Shown: positions 41,781-51,642 of the stretch, in pieces
How positions within the stretch are numbered: position 1 is the first letter of the stretch
Layout: each line of letters starts with the position of its first letter
Source of the DNA: Saccharospirillum alexandrii_A
Lineage (GTDB): Bacteria; Pseudomonadota; Gammaproteobacteria; Pseudomonadales; Natronospirillaceae
Reading direction: 5' to 3'
Length of the DNA stretch: 64,000 bases
NCBI RefSeq assembly: GCF_043641555.1
Contig: NZ_JBHZRJ010000003.1
Coordinates: forward strand, 496,001 to 560,000
Notes under the pieces: generated by a model
Told to the model about the DNA's origin: nothing
Seen by the model: the letters and a program-made list of their open reading frames with translations, nothing else
The model's database searches: none
Position numbers and translations under genes: made by a program

Positions 41781-42045
41781 TGTGCAGCTCCTGAGGCAGC
41801 AGGGTGGATTCGGCAGGCGAACCGTCGAACGATCATTGGTGTAATCATTCTCGGTACGGCAGCCCCGCCTCATTTGCCCGATTACGACATTTTATGCTGT
41901 CAATTCGACGCTCAGGAGTTGCTTGTTCGTTTTCCGGCCGGTGGAGGAGTTGATCAACGGTATGTCGCATTTGGTTAACCGGGTAGGGGGTGTTTTGGTA
42001 ACAATGGGACTAATAGAAACCGACCCCGATTAAGGATGCCTCATC

Positions 42046-43173
42046 ATGACGCAAATTGTTGACGCCAGCGAACCGGCCCCCGCGTTCAACCCGCTCAACA
42101 CCCGGGTTTGGGCCAATGGCCGGCATCAGGTGCGCTGTGTTCGGGTCATCCAGGAAACCTGGGATGTAAAGACCTTCTGCTTTAATGCTGAACAGTCGAT
42201 CATGTTTTTCTTCAAGCCAGGGCAGTTTGTAACGCTGGAACTGGAGATTGAAGGCGAGCAGGTGTTGCGCTCCTACACCATTTCCAGCTCTCCCTCGGTG
42301 CCTTACAGCTTTTCGATCACCATCAAGCGGGTGCCTGGTGGCCGGGTCTCGAACTGGCTGCACGATAACCTGAAGCAGCACGATGAACTGGCCGTGCATG
42401 GCCCGGTTGGCAATTTCAACTGCATCGACCACACCGCCGAAAAAATGCTGTTTCTGTCCGGTGGAGTCGGCATTACCCCGCTGATGTCGATGGCGCGCTG
42501 GTATTTCGACACCAATGCCGATGTCGACATGGCTTTTGTCCACAGCGCCCGAACCCCCAGCGACATCATCTTTCACCGCGAACTCGAGCACATGTGCTCC
42601 CGGGTGACCAACTTTAACCTCAGCGTGATTTGCGAGCGCATCGAGCTGGGCCAGGCCTGGAATGGCTATCGAGGCTATCTGGACAGAGCCAAGATGGACA
42701 TGGTGGTGCCAGACTTCATGCAGCGGCGCATCTTCTGCTGTGGCCCGACCCCCTACATGAAAGCCATTCGCCAACTGCTGGCAGAGGCCGGCTTCGATAT
42801 GGACTTTTATCACGAGGAGTCGTTCGGGGCGACGCCTGCGGATGTTACCCAGGAAGCCTTGGAACAGGCCGAAGTGGCCGTCCGTGAAGCCGAAGAAAAG
42901 AAAGACGAAGAGACCTTTACCGTCGAATTCACCGGCTCCGGCATGAGCGTTCAGATGTCGCCGGAAGAAACCGTGCACGCCGCCGCCAGCCGGCTGGGGC
43001 TGAGCATTCCCAAAGCCTGTGGTGTGGGCATTTGCGGCACCTGCAAAGTACTAAAACTGAGCGGCGATGTTGAAATACAGCACAACGGTGGCATCACCGA
43101 TGAAGACCTGGCCGATGGCTACATTCTCTCCTGTTGCAGTACGCCCCTGTCAGATTTGACCATAGAAGGGTGA
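42046..43173 (+). CDS. gbcB: Glycine betaine monooxygenase, reductase subunit GbcB
   Basis: A 375-residue ferredoxin-NAD(P)H reductase that supplies electrons to GbcA. The FAD domain has LRSYTISSSPS (RxYS motif), the NAD domain LFLSGGVGITPLMSMARW and CCGPTPYMKAIRQ, and the C-terminal plant-type ferredoxin the cluster ligands CGVGICGTCK plus the final Cys in ILSCCSTPL. An acidic linker (VAVREAEEKKDEE) joins the last two. AAGGATG precedes the ATG. A terminator follows at 43184. Confidence 0.95.
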   Translation: MTQIVDASEPAPAFNPLNTRVWANGRHQVRCVRVIQETWDVKTFCFNAEQSIMFFFKPGQFVTLELEIEGEQVLRSYTISSSPSVPYSFSITIKRVPGGRVSNWLHDNLKQHDELAVHGPVGNFNCIDHTAEKMLFLSGGVGITPLMSMARWYFDTNADVDMAFVHSARTPSDIIFHRELEHMCSRVTNFNLSVICERIELGQAWNGYRGYLDRAKMDMVVPDFMQRRIFCCGPTPYMKAIRQLLAEAGFDMDFYHEESFGATPADVTQEALEQAEVAVREAEEKKDEETFTVEFTGSGMSVQMSPEETVHAAASRLGLSIPKACGVGICGTCKVLKLSGDVEIQHNGGITDEDLADGYILSCCSTPLSDLTIEG

Positions 43174-43183
43174 CGTACGTCTC

Positions 43184-43212
43184 AAAGCCCCGACTGCCCG
43201 GTTGGGGCTTTT
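43184..43212 (+). terminator. Terminator after gbcB
   Basis: AAAGCCCC (43184-43191) pairs with GGGGCTTT (43204-43211) over a 12-base loop and continues into TTTTAC. It lies 11 bases after the gbcB stop. Confidence 0.8.
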
Positions 43213-43445
43213 ACAAAAACGTCGTTTTTGGATACGTTACAAGACCTAAAAAGACGTTATTAGACTGTTTATGCCCCCGGTTCGGTCGTATGATGATTGT
43301 CCGATACGTGCCGTAGTGATCTACAGACGGCCGCCTGGCTCAGTGCTATCAATGTTCGACGACTGGCTCGCAGAAGCTGGCGGCGGATAGTACTGTCGGG
43401 TAAGGGTGTCTTACAGCAAAGCGGGCAAAGGCGGAGGGCCAGTCC

Positions 43446-44591
43446 ATGTTTGAAACCACCGAGAAATTTACCAGTGGTGAGGCGCCCAAACCTTACCGGG
43501 TCGGTTTTTTACTCATCAATAACTTCACCCTCGTTTCGCTGGCTACCGCAATTGAACCCCTGCGCATGGCCAATCAGCTATCGGGCCACGAACTCTACAC
43601 CTGGCAGCTGGTGTCGCAGGACGGAAACACCGTAACGGCCAGCGATGGCATCTGCATTGCACCGGACGCCTCGTTCTCAGCCGGCCTGACCTTCGACATC
43701 GTTATCGTCGTCGGCGGTGTCGACATTACCCGCAGTTTTACCCAGAAAGAAGTCAGCTGGCTGGTCAGTCAATCTCACAAGAAGGTACTGATTGGCGCCG
43801 TTTGTACCGGGGCTTATGTGCTCGCCAGTGCCGGCTTGCTCGACGGTTACAAATGCAGTGCCCACTGGGAATGCCTGGCCGCCCTGCAAGAGCGTTTTCC
43901 GCGCGTTAACGCCACCAACAACCTCTATACCCTCGATCGAGACCGCTTCACCTGCACCGGTGGCGGGGTTCCGATGGACATGATGATCAGCCTGGTCGGG
44001 CGCCAGCATGGCAAGGCGCTGACCAATGCCATTTGCGACATGTTTCTCTGCGACCGGGTACGGCTCGACAGCGAACAGCAACGCACCCCTATGCGTCGCC
44101 AGCTAACGACCTCCCAGCCCAAGCTGGCGGAAGTCACCGAACTGATGGAAGCCAACCTGGAAGAGCCCATTGAACTGGAAGAACTGGCCAGCTTTGTCGG
44201 CATATCCCGTCGTCAGTTGGAGCGGCTTTTCCTGAAACACCTGGATTGCACCCCCTCGCGCTATTATTTGAAGCTGCGGCTCGACCGGGCGCGCCAGTTG
44301 CTCAAGCAAACCACCTGCTCCATCATCGAAGTCGCCTCCATGTGCGGCTTTGTTTCTGCGCCGCACTTCAGCCGGTGTTATCGCAAGTACATTGGCGTCT
44401 CCCCCAAGGAAGAGCGCGCTGCTGTCTGGTCACTGACTCAGTACGAGGGCCCCACAGGTACCAATCCGGCACCTGTGTTACCCACGACCTCGTTAACGGC
44501 ATTGCGCAAAGCCCAGTCTGAACCTACCTATGGAGCCGTAAAGTTTGCGCCTGCGCCTGAGTTGGCTGAGCCTGTGGCTACCAGCGGCTGA
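43446..44591 (+). CDS. gbdR: GbdR, AraC-family activator of glycine betaine catabolism
   Basis: A 381-residue regulator with an N-terminal DJ-1/PfpI-like ligand domain (YRVGFLLINNFTLVSLATAIEPLRMANQL, cut into shorter blocks by family; GAVCTGAYVLASAGLLDG elbow) and a C-terminal pair of AraC helix-turn-helix motifs (about 225-320: ELEELASFVGISRRQLERLF, IIEVASMCGFVSAPHFSRCY). Pseudomonas GbdR senses glycine betaine and dimethylglycine and activates gbcAB, dgcAB, etf, the M19 dipeptidase and sox genes, exactly the genes surrounding it here. Start at ATG 43446, eight codons before the conserved sequence. Confidence 0.94.
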   Translation: MFETTEKFTSGEAPKPYRVGFLLINNFTLVSLATAIEPLRMANQLSGHELYTWQLVSQDGNTVTASDGICIAPDASFSAGLTFDIVIVVGGVDITRSFTQKEVSWLVSQSHKKVLIGAVCTGAYVLASAGLLDGYKCSAHWECLAALQERFPRVNATNNLYTLDRDRFTCTGGGVPMDMMISLVGRQHGKALTNAICDMFLCDRVRLDSEQQRTPMRRQLTTSQPKLAEVTELMEANLEEPIELEELASFVGISRRQLERLFLKHLDCTPSRYYLKLRLDRARQLLKQTTCSIIEVASMCGFVSAPHFSRCYRKYIGVSPKEERAAVWSLTQYEGPTGTNPAPVLPTTSLTALRKAQSEPTYGAVKFAPAPELAEPVATSG

Positions 44592-44724
44592 GAGGCATTG
44601 GACCGGACCGGCATCCGCTGCTTACACGGTGCCGATGCGGAAACCTGCGTTCCCTAAATCCATTCACACTCCTTTTTTGTCGATAAATTAGCGCATGCCG
44701 ATTTTGAGCTTGCCCGTGTCGCTT

Positions 44725-44737
44725 CCAGTGACACTGG
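44725..44737. promoter_or_regulatory. Palindrome upstream of the dipeptidase-dgc genes
   Basis: CCAGTGACACTGG, a perfect six-base inverted repeat around a central A, 60 bases before the start at 44798. It falls where an operator or activator site would lie. GbdR recognition cannot be assigned from sequence alone. Confidence 0.35.
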
Positions 44738-44797
44738 GTAAGAAGGGCCCGGATACACTGAGTTTGTGGCTATTTTACTGACTCCCGGGAGAGCGAC

Positions 44798-45775
44798 ATG
44801 AACGCAGCCGACTTGCATCAGGAATCGATCATTATCGATGGTCTGATCATCGCCAAATGGAACCGTGAACTCTTCGAAGACATGCGCAAGGGCGGCATCA
44901 CCACCGCAAACTGCACCGTCTCTGTCTGGGAGAATTTTCAGGACACCGTCGACAACATTGTCGCCATGAACCAGCTGATTGAAGACAATTCAGACCTGGT
45001 TACCAAGGTTTACACTACGGCTGATATCTACCGCGCCAAAGCCGAAGGCCGCACCGGCATTCTGATGGGCTTTCAGAACGCCCATGCCTTTGAAGATAAG
45101 CTCGGCTACATCCAGGTCTTCAAAGACCTCGGCGTTGGCGTCGTACAAATGTGCTACAACACCCAGAACCTGATCGGTACCGGCTGCTATGAGCGCGATG
45201 GCGGCTTGTCGGGCTTTGGCCGCGAAGTCGTGGCCGAGATGAACCGGGTCGGCATCATGTGTGACCTATCCCATGTGGGTGCCAAGACTTCCGAAGAGGT
45301 CATTCTCGCCTCCGACAAGCCGGTTTGTTACTCCCACTGCCTGCCTTCAGGTCTGAAAGAACACCCGCGCAACAAATCTGACGATGAACTGCGATTTATT
45401 GCCGAACGCGGCGGCTTTGTCGGCGTCACCATGTTTGCCCCTTTCCTGAAAAACGGCATCGACTCCACCATCGACGACTACGTCGAAGCGATCAGCTACA
45501 TCGTCGACATCGTCGGTGAAGACCAGGTGGGCATAGGCACCGATTTCACCCAGGGCCACGGCCCCGATTTCTTCGACATGCTGACGCACGACAAGGGTTA
45601 CGCCCGCGAGCTCACCCGCTTTGGCAAGATCATTAATCCAGAAGGCATTCGTACCGTCGGCGAGTTCCCCAATTTAACCGAAGCGTTGTTACGCCACGGT
45701 TATTCGCCGGAACTGGTTAAGAAGATCATGGGTGAGAACTGGGTACGAGTTTTAGCGGATGTATGGGGGGAATGA
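44798..45775 (+). CDS. Membrane dipeptidase family (peptidase M19) of the betaine locus
   Basis: A 325-residue M19/renal dipeptidase-fold metallohydrolase. Visible features are HQESIIIDGLIIAKW at the start (where classic dipeptidases have a His-x-Asp pair), GFQNAHAFEDKL, the metal-binding CDLSHVGAKTSEEVI, CYSHCLPSGLKEHPRNKSDDEL and VGIGTDFTQGHG. It matches the dipeptidase gene that precedes dgcA in Pseudomonas and belongs to the GbdR regulon. Its physiological substrate is unknown. The first metal site appears altered relative to typical members. It overlaps the next gene by a few bases. Confidence 0.9.
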   Translation: MNAADLHQESIIIDGLIIAKWNRELFEDMRKGGITTANCTVSVWENFQDTVDNIVAMNQLIEDNSDLVTKVYTTADIYRAKAEGRTGILMGFQNAHAFEDKLGYIQVFKDLGVGVVQMCYNTQNLIGTGCYERDGGLSGFGREVVAEMNRVGIMCDLSHVGAKTSEEVILASDKPVCYSHCLPSGLKEHPRNKSDDELRFIAERGGFVGVTMFAPFLKNGIDSTIDDYVEAISYIVDIVGEDQVGIGTDFTQGHGPDFFDMLTHDKGYARELTRFGKIINPEGIRTVGEFPNLTEALLRHGYSPELVKKIMGENWVRVLADVWGE

Positions 45776-46308
45776 TGTCGACACACGCACCTGAAATGCC
45801 TATTACGGTCGATGATGATACCGGCATCTGGACGACCGATGCGTTGCCCATGCTGTATGTGCCACGGCACTTTTTTATTAACAACCATCAGGCGGTTGAA
45901 GAGGAGATCGGTGCCGAGCGGTATGCCGACATATTGTATAAGGCCGGCTACAAATCCGCCTGGCACTGGTGTGAAAAAGAGGCTGAATTGCATGGCCTGA
46001 GTGGTGCGGCTGTTTTCGAACACTACATGCTGCGCCTGTCGCAACGTGGATGGGGGTTGTTCAGCATCGAATCTCTCGATCTTGAAGCGGGCGAAGCCCG
46101 GGTTCGGCTCGACCACTCAGCCTTTGTGTATCACTACGGCAAGGTGGGTAGAAAAATTGACTATATGTTCACGGGCTGGTTTGCCGGTGCCATCGACCAA
46201 ATTAATGGTGCGCTGGGAAATGAGATGAAAACCGTAGCCCGTCAGATTCAATGCGCCGCCGAAGAGGGCATTGAGCACGGTCTGTTTGAAGTGTCACCGC
46301 TGACGTAA
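45775..46308 (+). CDS. DUF5943 protein of the dimethylglycine locus
   Basis: A 177-residue cytoplasmic protein related to the V4R/DUF5943 family found between the M19 dipeptidase and dgcA in Pseudomonas-type betaine loci. Landmarks are LPMLYVPRHFFINNHQAVEE, YKSAWHWCEKEAEL and HSAFVYHYGKVGRKIDYMFTG. Function is unknown. Location suggests a regulatory or accessory role in dimethylglycine or sarcosine metabolism. ATG codons at 45772 and 45775 both overlap the previous stop. The second has better spacing from the G-rich site. Confidence 0.85.
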   Translation: MSTHAPEMPITVDDDTGIWTTDALPMLYVPRHFFINNHQAVEEEIGAERYADILYKAGYKSAWHWCEKEAELHGLSGAAVFEHYMLRLSQRGWGLFSIESLDLEAGEARVRLDHSAFVYHYGKVGRKIDYMFTGWFAGAIDQINGALGNEMKTVARQIQCAAEEGIEHGLFEVSPLT

Positions 46309-46375
46309 TCAACGTCAGTGCCGTCATCGTCGCGCAACGGTTCAGCAGAGCGGTTGCGTTACCGGGAGTTTGACC

Positions 46376-48439
46376 ATGGCCAATTTTGAATCCTTGTTCC
46401 GGCCTCTGGCCATTAACAAACTGACCATCCGTAACCGGATAGTCAGTACCGCCCACGCCGAGGTCTACGCGACCGATGGTGGCATGACAACGGACCGCTA
46501 CGTTCGTTATTACGAAGAAAAAGCAAAGGGCGGGTGCGGGTTGTGCATCTGCGGTGGCTCCAGTGTGGTCTCCATCGACAGCCCGCAAAGCTGGTGGAAG
46601 TCGGTGAATCTCGCGACCGACAAGATCATTCCGCACTTCCAGAATCTGGCCGACGCTGTGCATCGCCATGGCGGGAAAATCATGATTCAGATCACCCACA
46701 TGGGTCGTCGTTCGCGCTGGGATGGTGAGAACTGGCCCAACCTGATGTCGCCTTCCGGCATTCGCGAGCCGGTTCACCGCGCCACCTGTAAAACCATCGA
46801 AGAAGAAGAGATCTGGCGCATCATCGGCGACTTCGCCCGCGCTGCCAAGCGTGCTCAGGATGGCGGTCTCGACGGCGTTGAACTGTCGGCCGTGCATCAG
46901 CACATGATCGACCAGTTCTGGTCGCCCCGGGTCAACAAACGTACCGATCAGTGGGGCGGCACCTTTGAAAACCGCATGCGCTTCGGCATGGAAGTATTAA
47001 AAGCCGTACGCGAAGCGGTTGGGCCTGACTTTGCTGTGGGAATACGCATGTGTGGTGATGAATTTCACCCCGATGGTCTGAACCATGAAGACCTGAAAGA
47101 GATTGCCGCCTATTACAACAAAACGGGCATGGTCGACTTTTTCGGCGTCGTTGGGTCCGGTTGCGACACACACAACACTCTGGCCAACGTTATCCCCAAT
47201 ATGGCGTACCCGCCAGAGCCGTTCTTGCATTTGGCCGCAGGCATCAAAACCGTTGTCGATGTACCGGTGATTCACGCTCAGAACATCAAAGATCCGAATC
47301 AGGCCGAACGGATTCTGGATGCGGGCTATGTCGATTTCGTGGGCATGACCCGCGCGCACATTGCCGACCCGCACATCATCGCCAAGATCAAGATGAATCA
47401 GATCGACCAGATTCGTCAGTGCGTCGGTGCCAACTACTGCATCGACCGGCAGTATCAGGGGCTGGACGTGTTGTGCGTGCAGAACGCCGCCACTTCACGT
47501 GAATATCAGGGCTTGCCGCACATCATTGAAAAAACCGAAGGGCCGGTTCGTACCGTGCTGGTTATCGGCGGTGGCCCCGGCGGAATGGAAGCAGCCCGGG
47601 TAGCCGCTGAACGTGGCCACAAAGTAACGTTGGTCGAGCGGGCGGATGCACTGGGTGGGCAAATTACCCTGGCTGCCCAGGCGCCGCAACGGGATCAGAT
47701 TGCCGGTATTACCCGCTGGTACGCACTGGAACTGGCCCGCCTGGGTGTGGATGTTCGCCTGGGCACCAGCGCCGATGCGGCGCTGATCCGGGACGAACAG
47801 CCCGAGGTCTGCATTCTTGCCACAGGCGGCGAGCCGTTCATTGATCAGGAAACGAAATGGGGCGCAGCCGAAGGGTTGGTGGTGTCTTCGTGGGATATCC
47901 TCAGCGGTGCCGTCGAGCCGGGTAAGAATGTCCTGGTGTTTGACAGTATCTGTGAATTCAGTGGCATGTCTGTTGCCGATTACCTGTCGGCCAAGGGCGC
48001 TCTGGTGGAGTTGGTGACAGACGACACCAAGCCCGGTGTGGGCATCGGCGGCACCACTTTCCCGACCTACTATCGCAGCCTGTATGAGAAGGAGGTCGTA
48101 ATGACCTCGGACCTCAATCTGGTTCAGGTGTATACCGAAGGCGACCAGAAGATCGCGGTTCTGGAAAACGAATACACCGGTCAGCAGGAAGAACGGGTGG
48201 TGGACCAGGTGGTCATCGAGAATGGCACCCGACCGAATGAATCCCTGTATTACGAACTTAAACCGGAGTCCGTCAACAAGGGCCAGATTGATGTTGAAAC
48301 CCTGTATGCCAATGCCGCTCAACCGGTGTTGAGCGAACCTCAAAACGGCATGATTCTGTGGCGGCTGGGCGATGCAGTATCGCAACGCAATATCCACGCC
48401 GCCATCTACGACGCCTTGCGCTTGTGCAAGGATCTGTAA
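46376..48439 (+). CDS. dgcA: Dimethylglycine demethylase subunit DgcA
   Basis: A 687-residue old-yellow-enzyme/trimethylamine-dehydrogenase type flavoprotein that, with DgcB, demethylates dimethylglycine to sarcosine. The N-terminal FMN-binding TIM barrel (1-370) contains IQITHMGRRSRWDGENWP and VELSAVHQHMIDQFWSPRVN. The cysteine set for an iron-sulfur cluster lies in RQCVGANYCIDRQY (about 345). The C-terminal dinucleotide fold starts at VLVIGGGPGGMEAARVAAER. A TTG at 46370 is in frame, but the ATG at 46376 sits seven bases after GGGAG. Followed by dgcB after 27 bases. Confidence 0.94.
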   Translation: MANFESLFRPLAINKLTIRNRIVSTAHAEVYATDGGMTTDRYVRYYEEKAKGGCGLCICGGSSVVSIDSPQSWWKSVNLATDKIIPHFQNLADAVHRHGGKIMIQITHMGRRSRWDGENWPNLMSPSGIREPVHRATCKTIEEEEIWRIIGDFARAAKRAQDGGLDGVELSAVHQHMIDQFWSPRVNKRTDQWGGTFENRMRFGMEVLKAVREAVGPDFAVGIRMCGDEFHPDGLNHEDLKEIAAYYNKTGMVDFFGVVGSGCDTHNTLANVIPNMAYPPEPFLHLAAGIKTVVDVPVIHAQNIKDPNQAERILDAGYVDFVGMTRAHIADPHIIAKIKMNQIDQIRQCVGANYCIDRQYQGLDVLCVQNAATSREYQGLPHIIEKTEGPVRTVLVIGGGPGGMEAARVAAERGHKVTLVERADALGGQITLAAQAPQRDQIAGITRWYALELARLGVDVRLGTSADAALIRDEQPEVCILATGGEPFIDQETKWGAAEGLVVSSWDILSGAVEPGKNVLVFDSICEFSGMSVADYLSAKGALVELVTDDTKPGVGIGGTTFPTYYRSLYEKEVVMTSDLNLVQVYTEGDQKIAVLENEYTGQQEERVVDQVVIENGTRPNESLYYELKPESVNKGQIDVETLYANAAQPVLSEPQNGMILWRLGDAVSQRNIHAAIYDALRLCKDL

Positions 48440-48466
48440 CCGGCAAACGGACGCGAGAGGTGTTGG

Positions 48467-50368
48467 ATGCTGACTGACTGGTTACTGCCCATATTGCTGT
48501 TTGGCGCTCTGGCGCTGATGCTGATTGGGGCTACCCGTAGAGTGCTGGCCTGGCGTGCAGGCCGCAACGAACCGGTGGCGGTTGTGGCGGGCTTAATGGC
48601 CATGCCGCGCCGCTACCTGGTCGACCTGCACCATGTGGTGCAGCGCGACCGTTTTATCGCCAACACCCATGTGGCAACGGCCGGTGGCTTTGTTGCCGCT
48701 TTAGCGCTGGCGTTGGTGGTGCATGGGTTTGGCGTCGACTCCTCTATTTTAAACGGCCTGATGCTGCTCAGTGCGGCGGGCATGTTTGTTGGTGCCTGCT
48801 GCGTCGCCTGGCGTCGGCGGAATCCGCCCAGCCGTCTGTCGCGCGGGCCCTGGATGCGGTTGCCGAAAAGCCTGCTGGTGTTTTCCACGTCGCTGTTTCT
48901 GATCACCCTGATGACCGCCGACTGGTTTCCGGCCGGGTTGGTCGGCTGGGTTTTCAGTGGCCTGCTACTGATCGGCCTGGCCCTGGGGCTGACTGAAATG
49001 CTGGTCGGCATGGGCTGGGGCGGGCCAATGAAACACGCCTTTGCCGGTGCCTTGCATCTGGCGTTTCACCGGCGCCCACAGCGGTTTGGCGGTGGTCGAT
49101 CCACCGGGCTGAAGCCACTGAATCTGACCGACAGCACGTTGGGCGTCGCCAAGCCTTCTGATTTTGCCTGGAACCAGTTACTCGGCTTCGATGCCTGTGT
49201 GCAATGCGGTCGCTGCGAAGCCGTTTGCCCAGCCTTTGCGGCGGGTCAGCCGCTGAACCCGAAGAAGCTGATTCAGGATATGGTGGTCGGCCTGAGCGGT
49301 GGCACCGATGCCGGTTACCACGGCAGCGCCTACCCGGGAAAACCGGTGGGCGAGGCCAAGGGTAACCCCGGCCAGGTTATCGTGGATGGGCTGGTTAGTG
49401 CTGAGACGCTTTGGTCCTGCACCACGTGCCGTGCCTGTGTCGAAGAATGCCCGATGATGATTGAGCACGTTGATGCCATCGTCGACATGCGGCGCTTTTT
49501 AACCCAGGAGCGTGGCGCAACGCCGGGCGCCGGTGTTCAGGTGCTGGATAACCTGATCGCGACCGACAATCCAGGCGGGCTGGACCCGGCACGCCGGTTC
49601 GATTGGGCGACTGACCTGGAGTTGCCATTGATCGCCGATGTGGGCAAAGCTGACGTCTTGTTCTGGATCAGCGATGGCGCTTTTGATCAGCGTAGCCAGC
49701 GTATTCTGCGCGCCTTTGTTGCCGTGATGCGCGCTGCCAATGTCGACTTCGCCGTGCTAGGCAACGACGAATGCGATTCCGGTGACGTTGCCCGCCGGCT
49801 GGGCGATGACGCCACCTTCCAGCGGCTGGCCCGGCACAATATCGAACTGCTTAGCCGGTACGAGTTTAACCGCATCGTGACCACCGACCCGCACGCCTTC
49901 CATGTGTTGGCCAATGAGTATGGCGATTTCGGCGGTCACTATCGGGTTCAGCACCACAGCATGTTCATCAACGAACTGATGGAGCAGGGCCACCTGAATG
50001 TACAACCCAAAGCACTGGGGCGCGTGACCTATCACGACCCCTGTTATCTGGGCCGGTATAATGGCGAGTACGAATCCCCGCGCTCGGTGCTGAGCACGCT
50101 GGGCATTGAAGTGCAGGAAATGACGCGCTCCGGTTACCGGTCGCGTTGTTGCGGTGGCGGCGGTGGGGCACCCATTACCGACATCCCCGGTGAACACCGC
50201 ATTGCCGACATGCGTGTGGACGATGCGCGGGCGGTTGAGGCCGACACCATCGCCGTCGCTTGCCAGCAGTGTACGGCCATGCTCGAAGGGGTGGTGGAAC
50301 CAAGACCGCAGATTAAAGACCTGGCCGAACTGGTCAGTGACGCCCTGGTAACGGAGGAGCGAGCATGA
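48467..50368 (+). CDS. dgcB: Dimethylglycine demethylase subunit DgcB, membrane iron-sulfur protein
   Basis: A 633-residue electron-transfer protein of the HdrD/CCG type. The N-terminus is hydrophobic, with about five membrane helices up to residue 190. Two [4Fe-4S] motifs follow, CVQCGRCEAVCPAF (about 244-257) and CTTCRACVEECPM (about 319-331). Two cysteine-rich CCG regions sit at the end (YHDPCYLGRYNG, RSRCCGGGGGAP). It probably passes electrons from DgcA to the ETF or quinone pool. The ATG overlaps nothing upstream. Its stop overlaps the ETF alpha start by four bases. Confidence 0.93.
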   Translation: MLTDWLLPILLFGALALMLIGATRRVLAWRAGRNEPVAVVAGLMAMPRRYLVDLHHVVQRDRFIANTHVATAGGFVAALALALVVHGFGVDSSILNGLMLLSAAGMFVGACCVAWRRRNPPSRLSRGPWMRLPKSLLVFSTSLFLITLMTADWFPAGLVGWVFSGLLLIGLALGLTEMLVGMGWGGPMKHAFAGALHLAFHRRPQRFGGGRSTGLKPLNLTDSTLGVAKPSDFAWNQLLGFDACVQCGRCEAVCPAFAAGQPLNPKKLIQDMVVGLSGGTDAGYHGSAYPGKPVGEAKGNPGQVIVDGLVSAETLWSCTTCRACVEECPMMIEHVDAIVDMRRFLTQERGATPGAGVQVLDNLIATDNPGGLDPARRFDWATDLELPLIADVGKADVLFWISDGAFDQRSQRILRAFVAVMRAANVDFAVLGNDECDSGDVARRLGDDATFQRLARHNIELLSRYEFNRIVTTDPHAFHVLANEYGDFGGHYRVQHHSMFINELMEQGHLNVQPKALGRVTYHDPCYLGRYNGEYESPRSVLSTLGIEVQEMTRSGYRSRCCGGGGGAPITDIPGEHRIADMRVDDARAVEADTIAVACQQCTAMLEGVVEPRPQIKDLAELVSDALVTEERA

Positions 50369-51642
50369 GCCTTCGAATCAGACGCAACCCGCGCCTGGAG
50401 CGCATTCGGCGCAACCGCCTGCACCCGAAGCACGAGGCATTAGCGGCGGCAACAGTGTCAGCGATTGGCCCGACCGGGCTGCGCCGGATCAACCCGCACC
50501 AAACCGGTTTTGTGATGGTTCAGGGGCGCAAACGCCTGAATCGACTGAACCCGGGCGGGGTTGGGTTTGCTACCGCTGGCCAGCCCGGCCGAGTGCAAGC
50601 CAAAGAGAAACCACTGCACCGGGTTGCCGATCCGCTCGGCTATGTAGCCGCCGTTCTGGATCTGCCAGGTGGTCGGCTCAGCAGTCATGACCGGGATATG
50701 CTGGGCCTGGCCCAGCAACTGGCGCAGGCTAGGGGTGAACCCCATGCGGTATTGGCCATCGCGCTTGGCGACGTGCGGGAAACCGATTTTGGTGGAGCCG
50801 GTGCCGACCGGGTCATTCAGTTGAGCCAGCTCCACAATGAGGCTTTAACCGGCTATTGCCCCGAACTCAAACTGGCGATCCTTAACGCCACCGAGCAACA
50901 CTACCAGCCCGCTTTCTGGCTGTTTCCAGACAGCATCGACGGTGGTGCGGACCTGGGCTCGCGCTGGGCCGTGCAGTTGGGTGATCGCGCGGCCGTTCAG
51001 GCCTGGCACGTCAGTACTGAAAACACCGTGTGCCGGGGTGGCAGTCAACTCACCGATTGGCATCGGCCGACGCCGCGCGTTTTGCTACTGGCTCCCGAAT
51101 GCGCCGCCCCGGTTGAAGAGCTTCGCCACGAAGCCTTGCCCCTGGAGGTCACCTTACCCGCGCCAGTGTCAGTTACTATCGAAGACCTTGGCCCGGTCAG
51201 TGTCGACCCCAGCCAGATTGCCTTGAGTGAAGCCGAATTTATTCTGGCTGCCGGTAACGGTGTGCGTAACTGGGATCAGTTTCATCAGGTGGCGACTGTT
51301 TTGGGTGCCACCGAAGGCGCCAGCCGGGTCGCGGTCGACGATGGTTATATGCCACGCCACCGGCAAGTGGGTGCCAGTGGCACCTGGGTATCGGCGCGGG
51401 TCTATCTGGCTGCCGGTATTTCTGGGGCCATTCAACACTTGCAGGGCATTGGCCAGTGCGAAACCGTTATCGCCATTAACCTGGATGCCGGCTGCGACAT
51501 GGTCCGCCGGGCCGACTTGACGGTGATCGCCGACAGCGAAGCCGTCTTTGCTGAATTGCTGAACCTGATGACGGAACGTCAGACAGGCATCGCCCCTCAG
51601 GGCGACACCGCTCATGAAAGAGAGGCTCGACATGTTGCCTGA
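50365..51642 (+). CDS. Electron transfer flavoprotein alpha subunit of the dgc locus
   Basis: A 425-residue ETF alpha-type protein. The C-terminal FAD-binding domain is clear: QVGASGTWVSARVYLAAGISGAIQHL (in two family blocks) and IAINLDAGCDMVRRADLTVIAD. The N-terminal 70 residues are very basic (SLRIRRNPRLERIRRNRLHP) and absent from the housekeeping EtfA, a feature of the ETF paralogues in dimethylglycine and carnitine loci. It should accept electrons from DgcAB or the betaine route. It starts within the dgcB stop (ATGA) and overlaps the beta subunit gene by 11 bases. Confidence 0.9.
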   Translation: MSLRIRRNPRLERIRRNRLHPKHEALAAATVSAIGPTGLRRINPHQTGFVMVQGRKRLNRLNPGGVGFATAGQPGRVQAKEKPLHRVADPLGYVAAVLDLPGGRLSSHDRDMLGLAQQLAQARGEPHAVLAIALGDVRETDFGGAGADRVIQLSQLHNEALTGYCPELKLAILNATEQHYQPAFWLFPDSIDGGADLGSRWAVQLGDRAAVQAWHVSTENTVCRGGSQLTDWHRPTPRVLLLAPECAAPVEELRHEALPLEVTLPAPVSVTIEDLGPVSVDPSQIALSEAEFILAAGNGVRNWDQFHQVATVLGATEGASRVAVDDGYMPRHRQVGASGTWVSARVYLAAGISGAIQHLQGIGQCETVIAINLDAGCDMVRRADLTVIADSEAVFAELLNLMTERQTGIAPQGDTAHEREARHVA

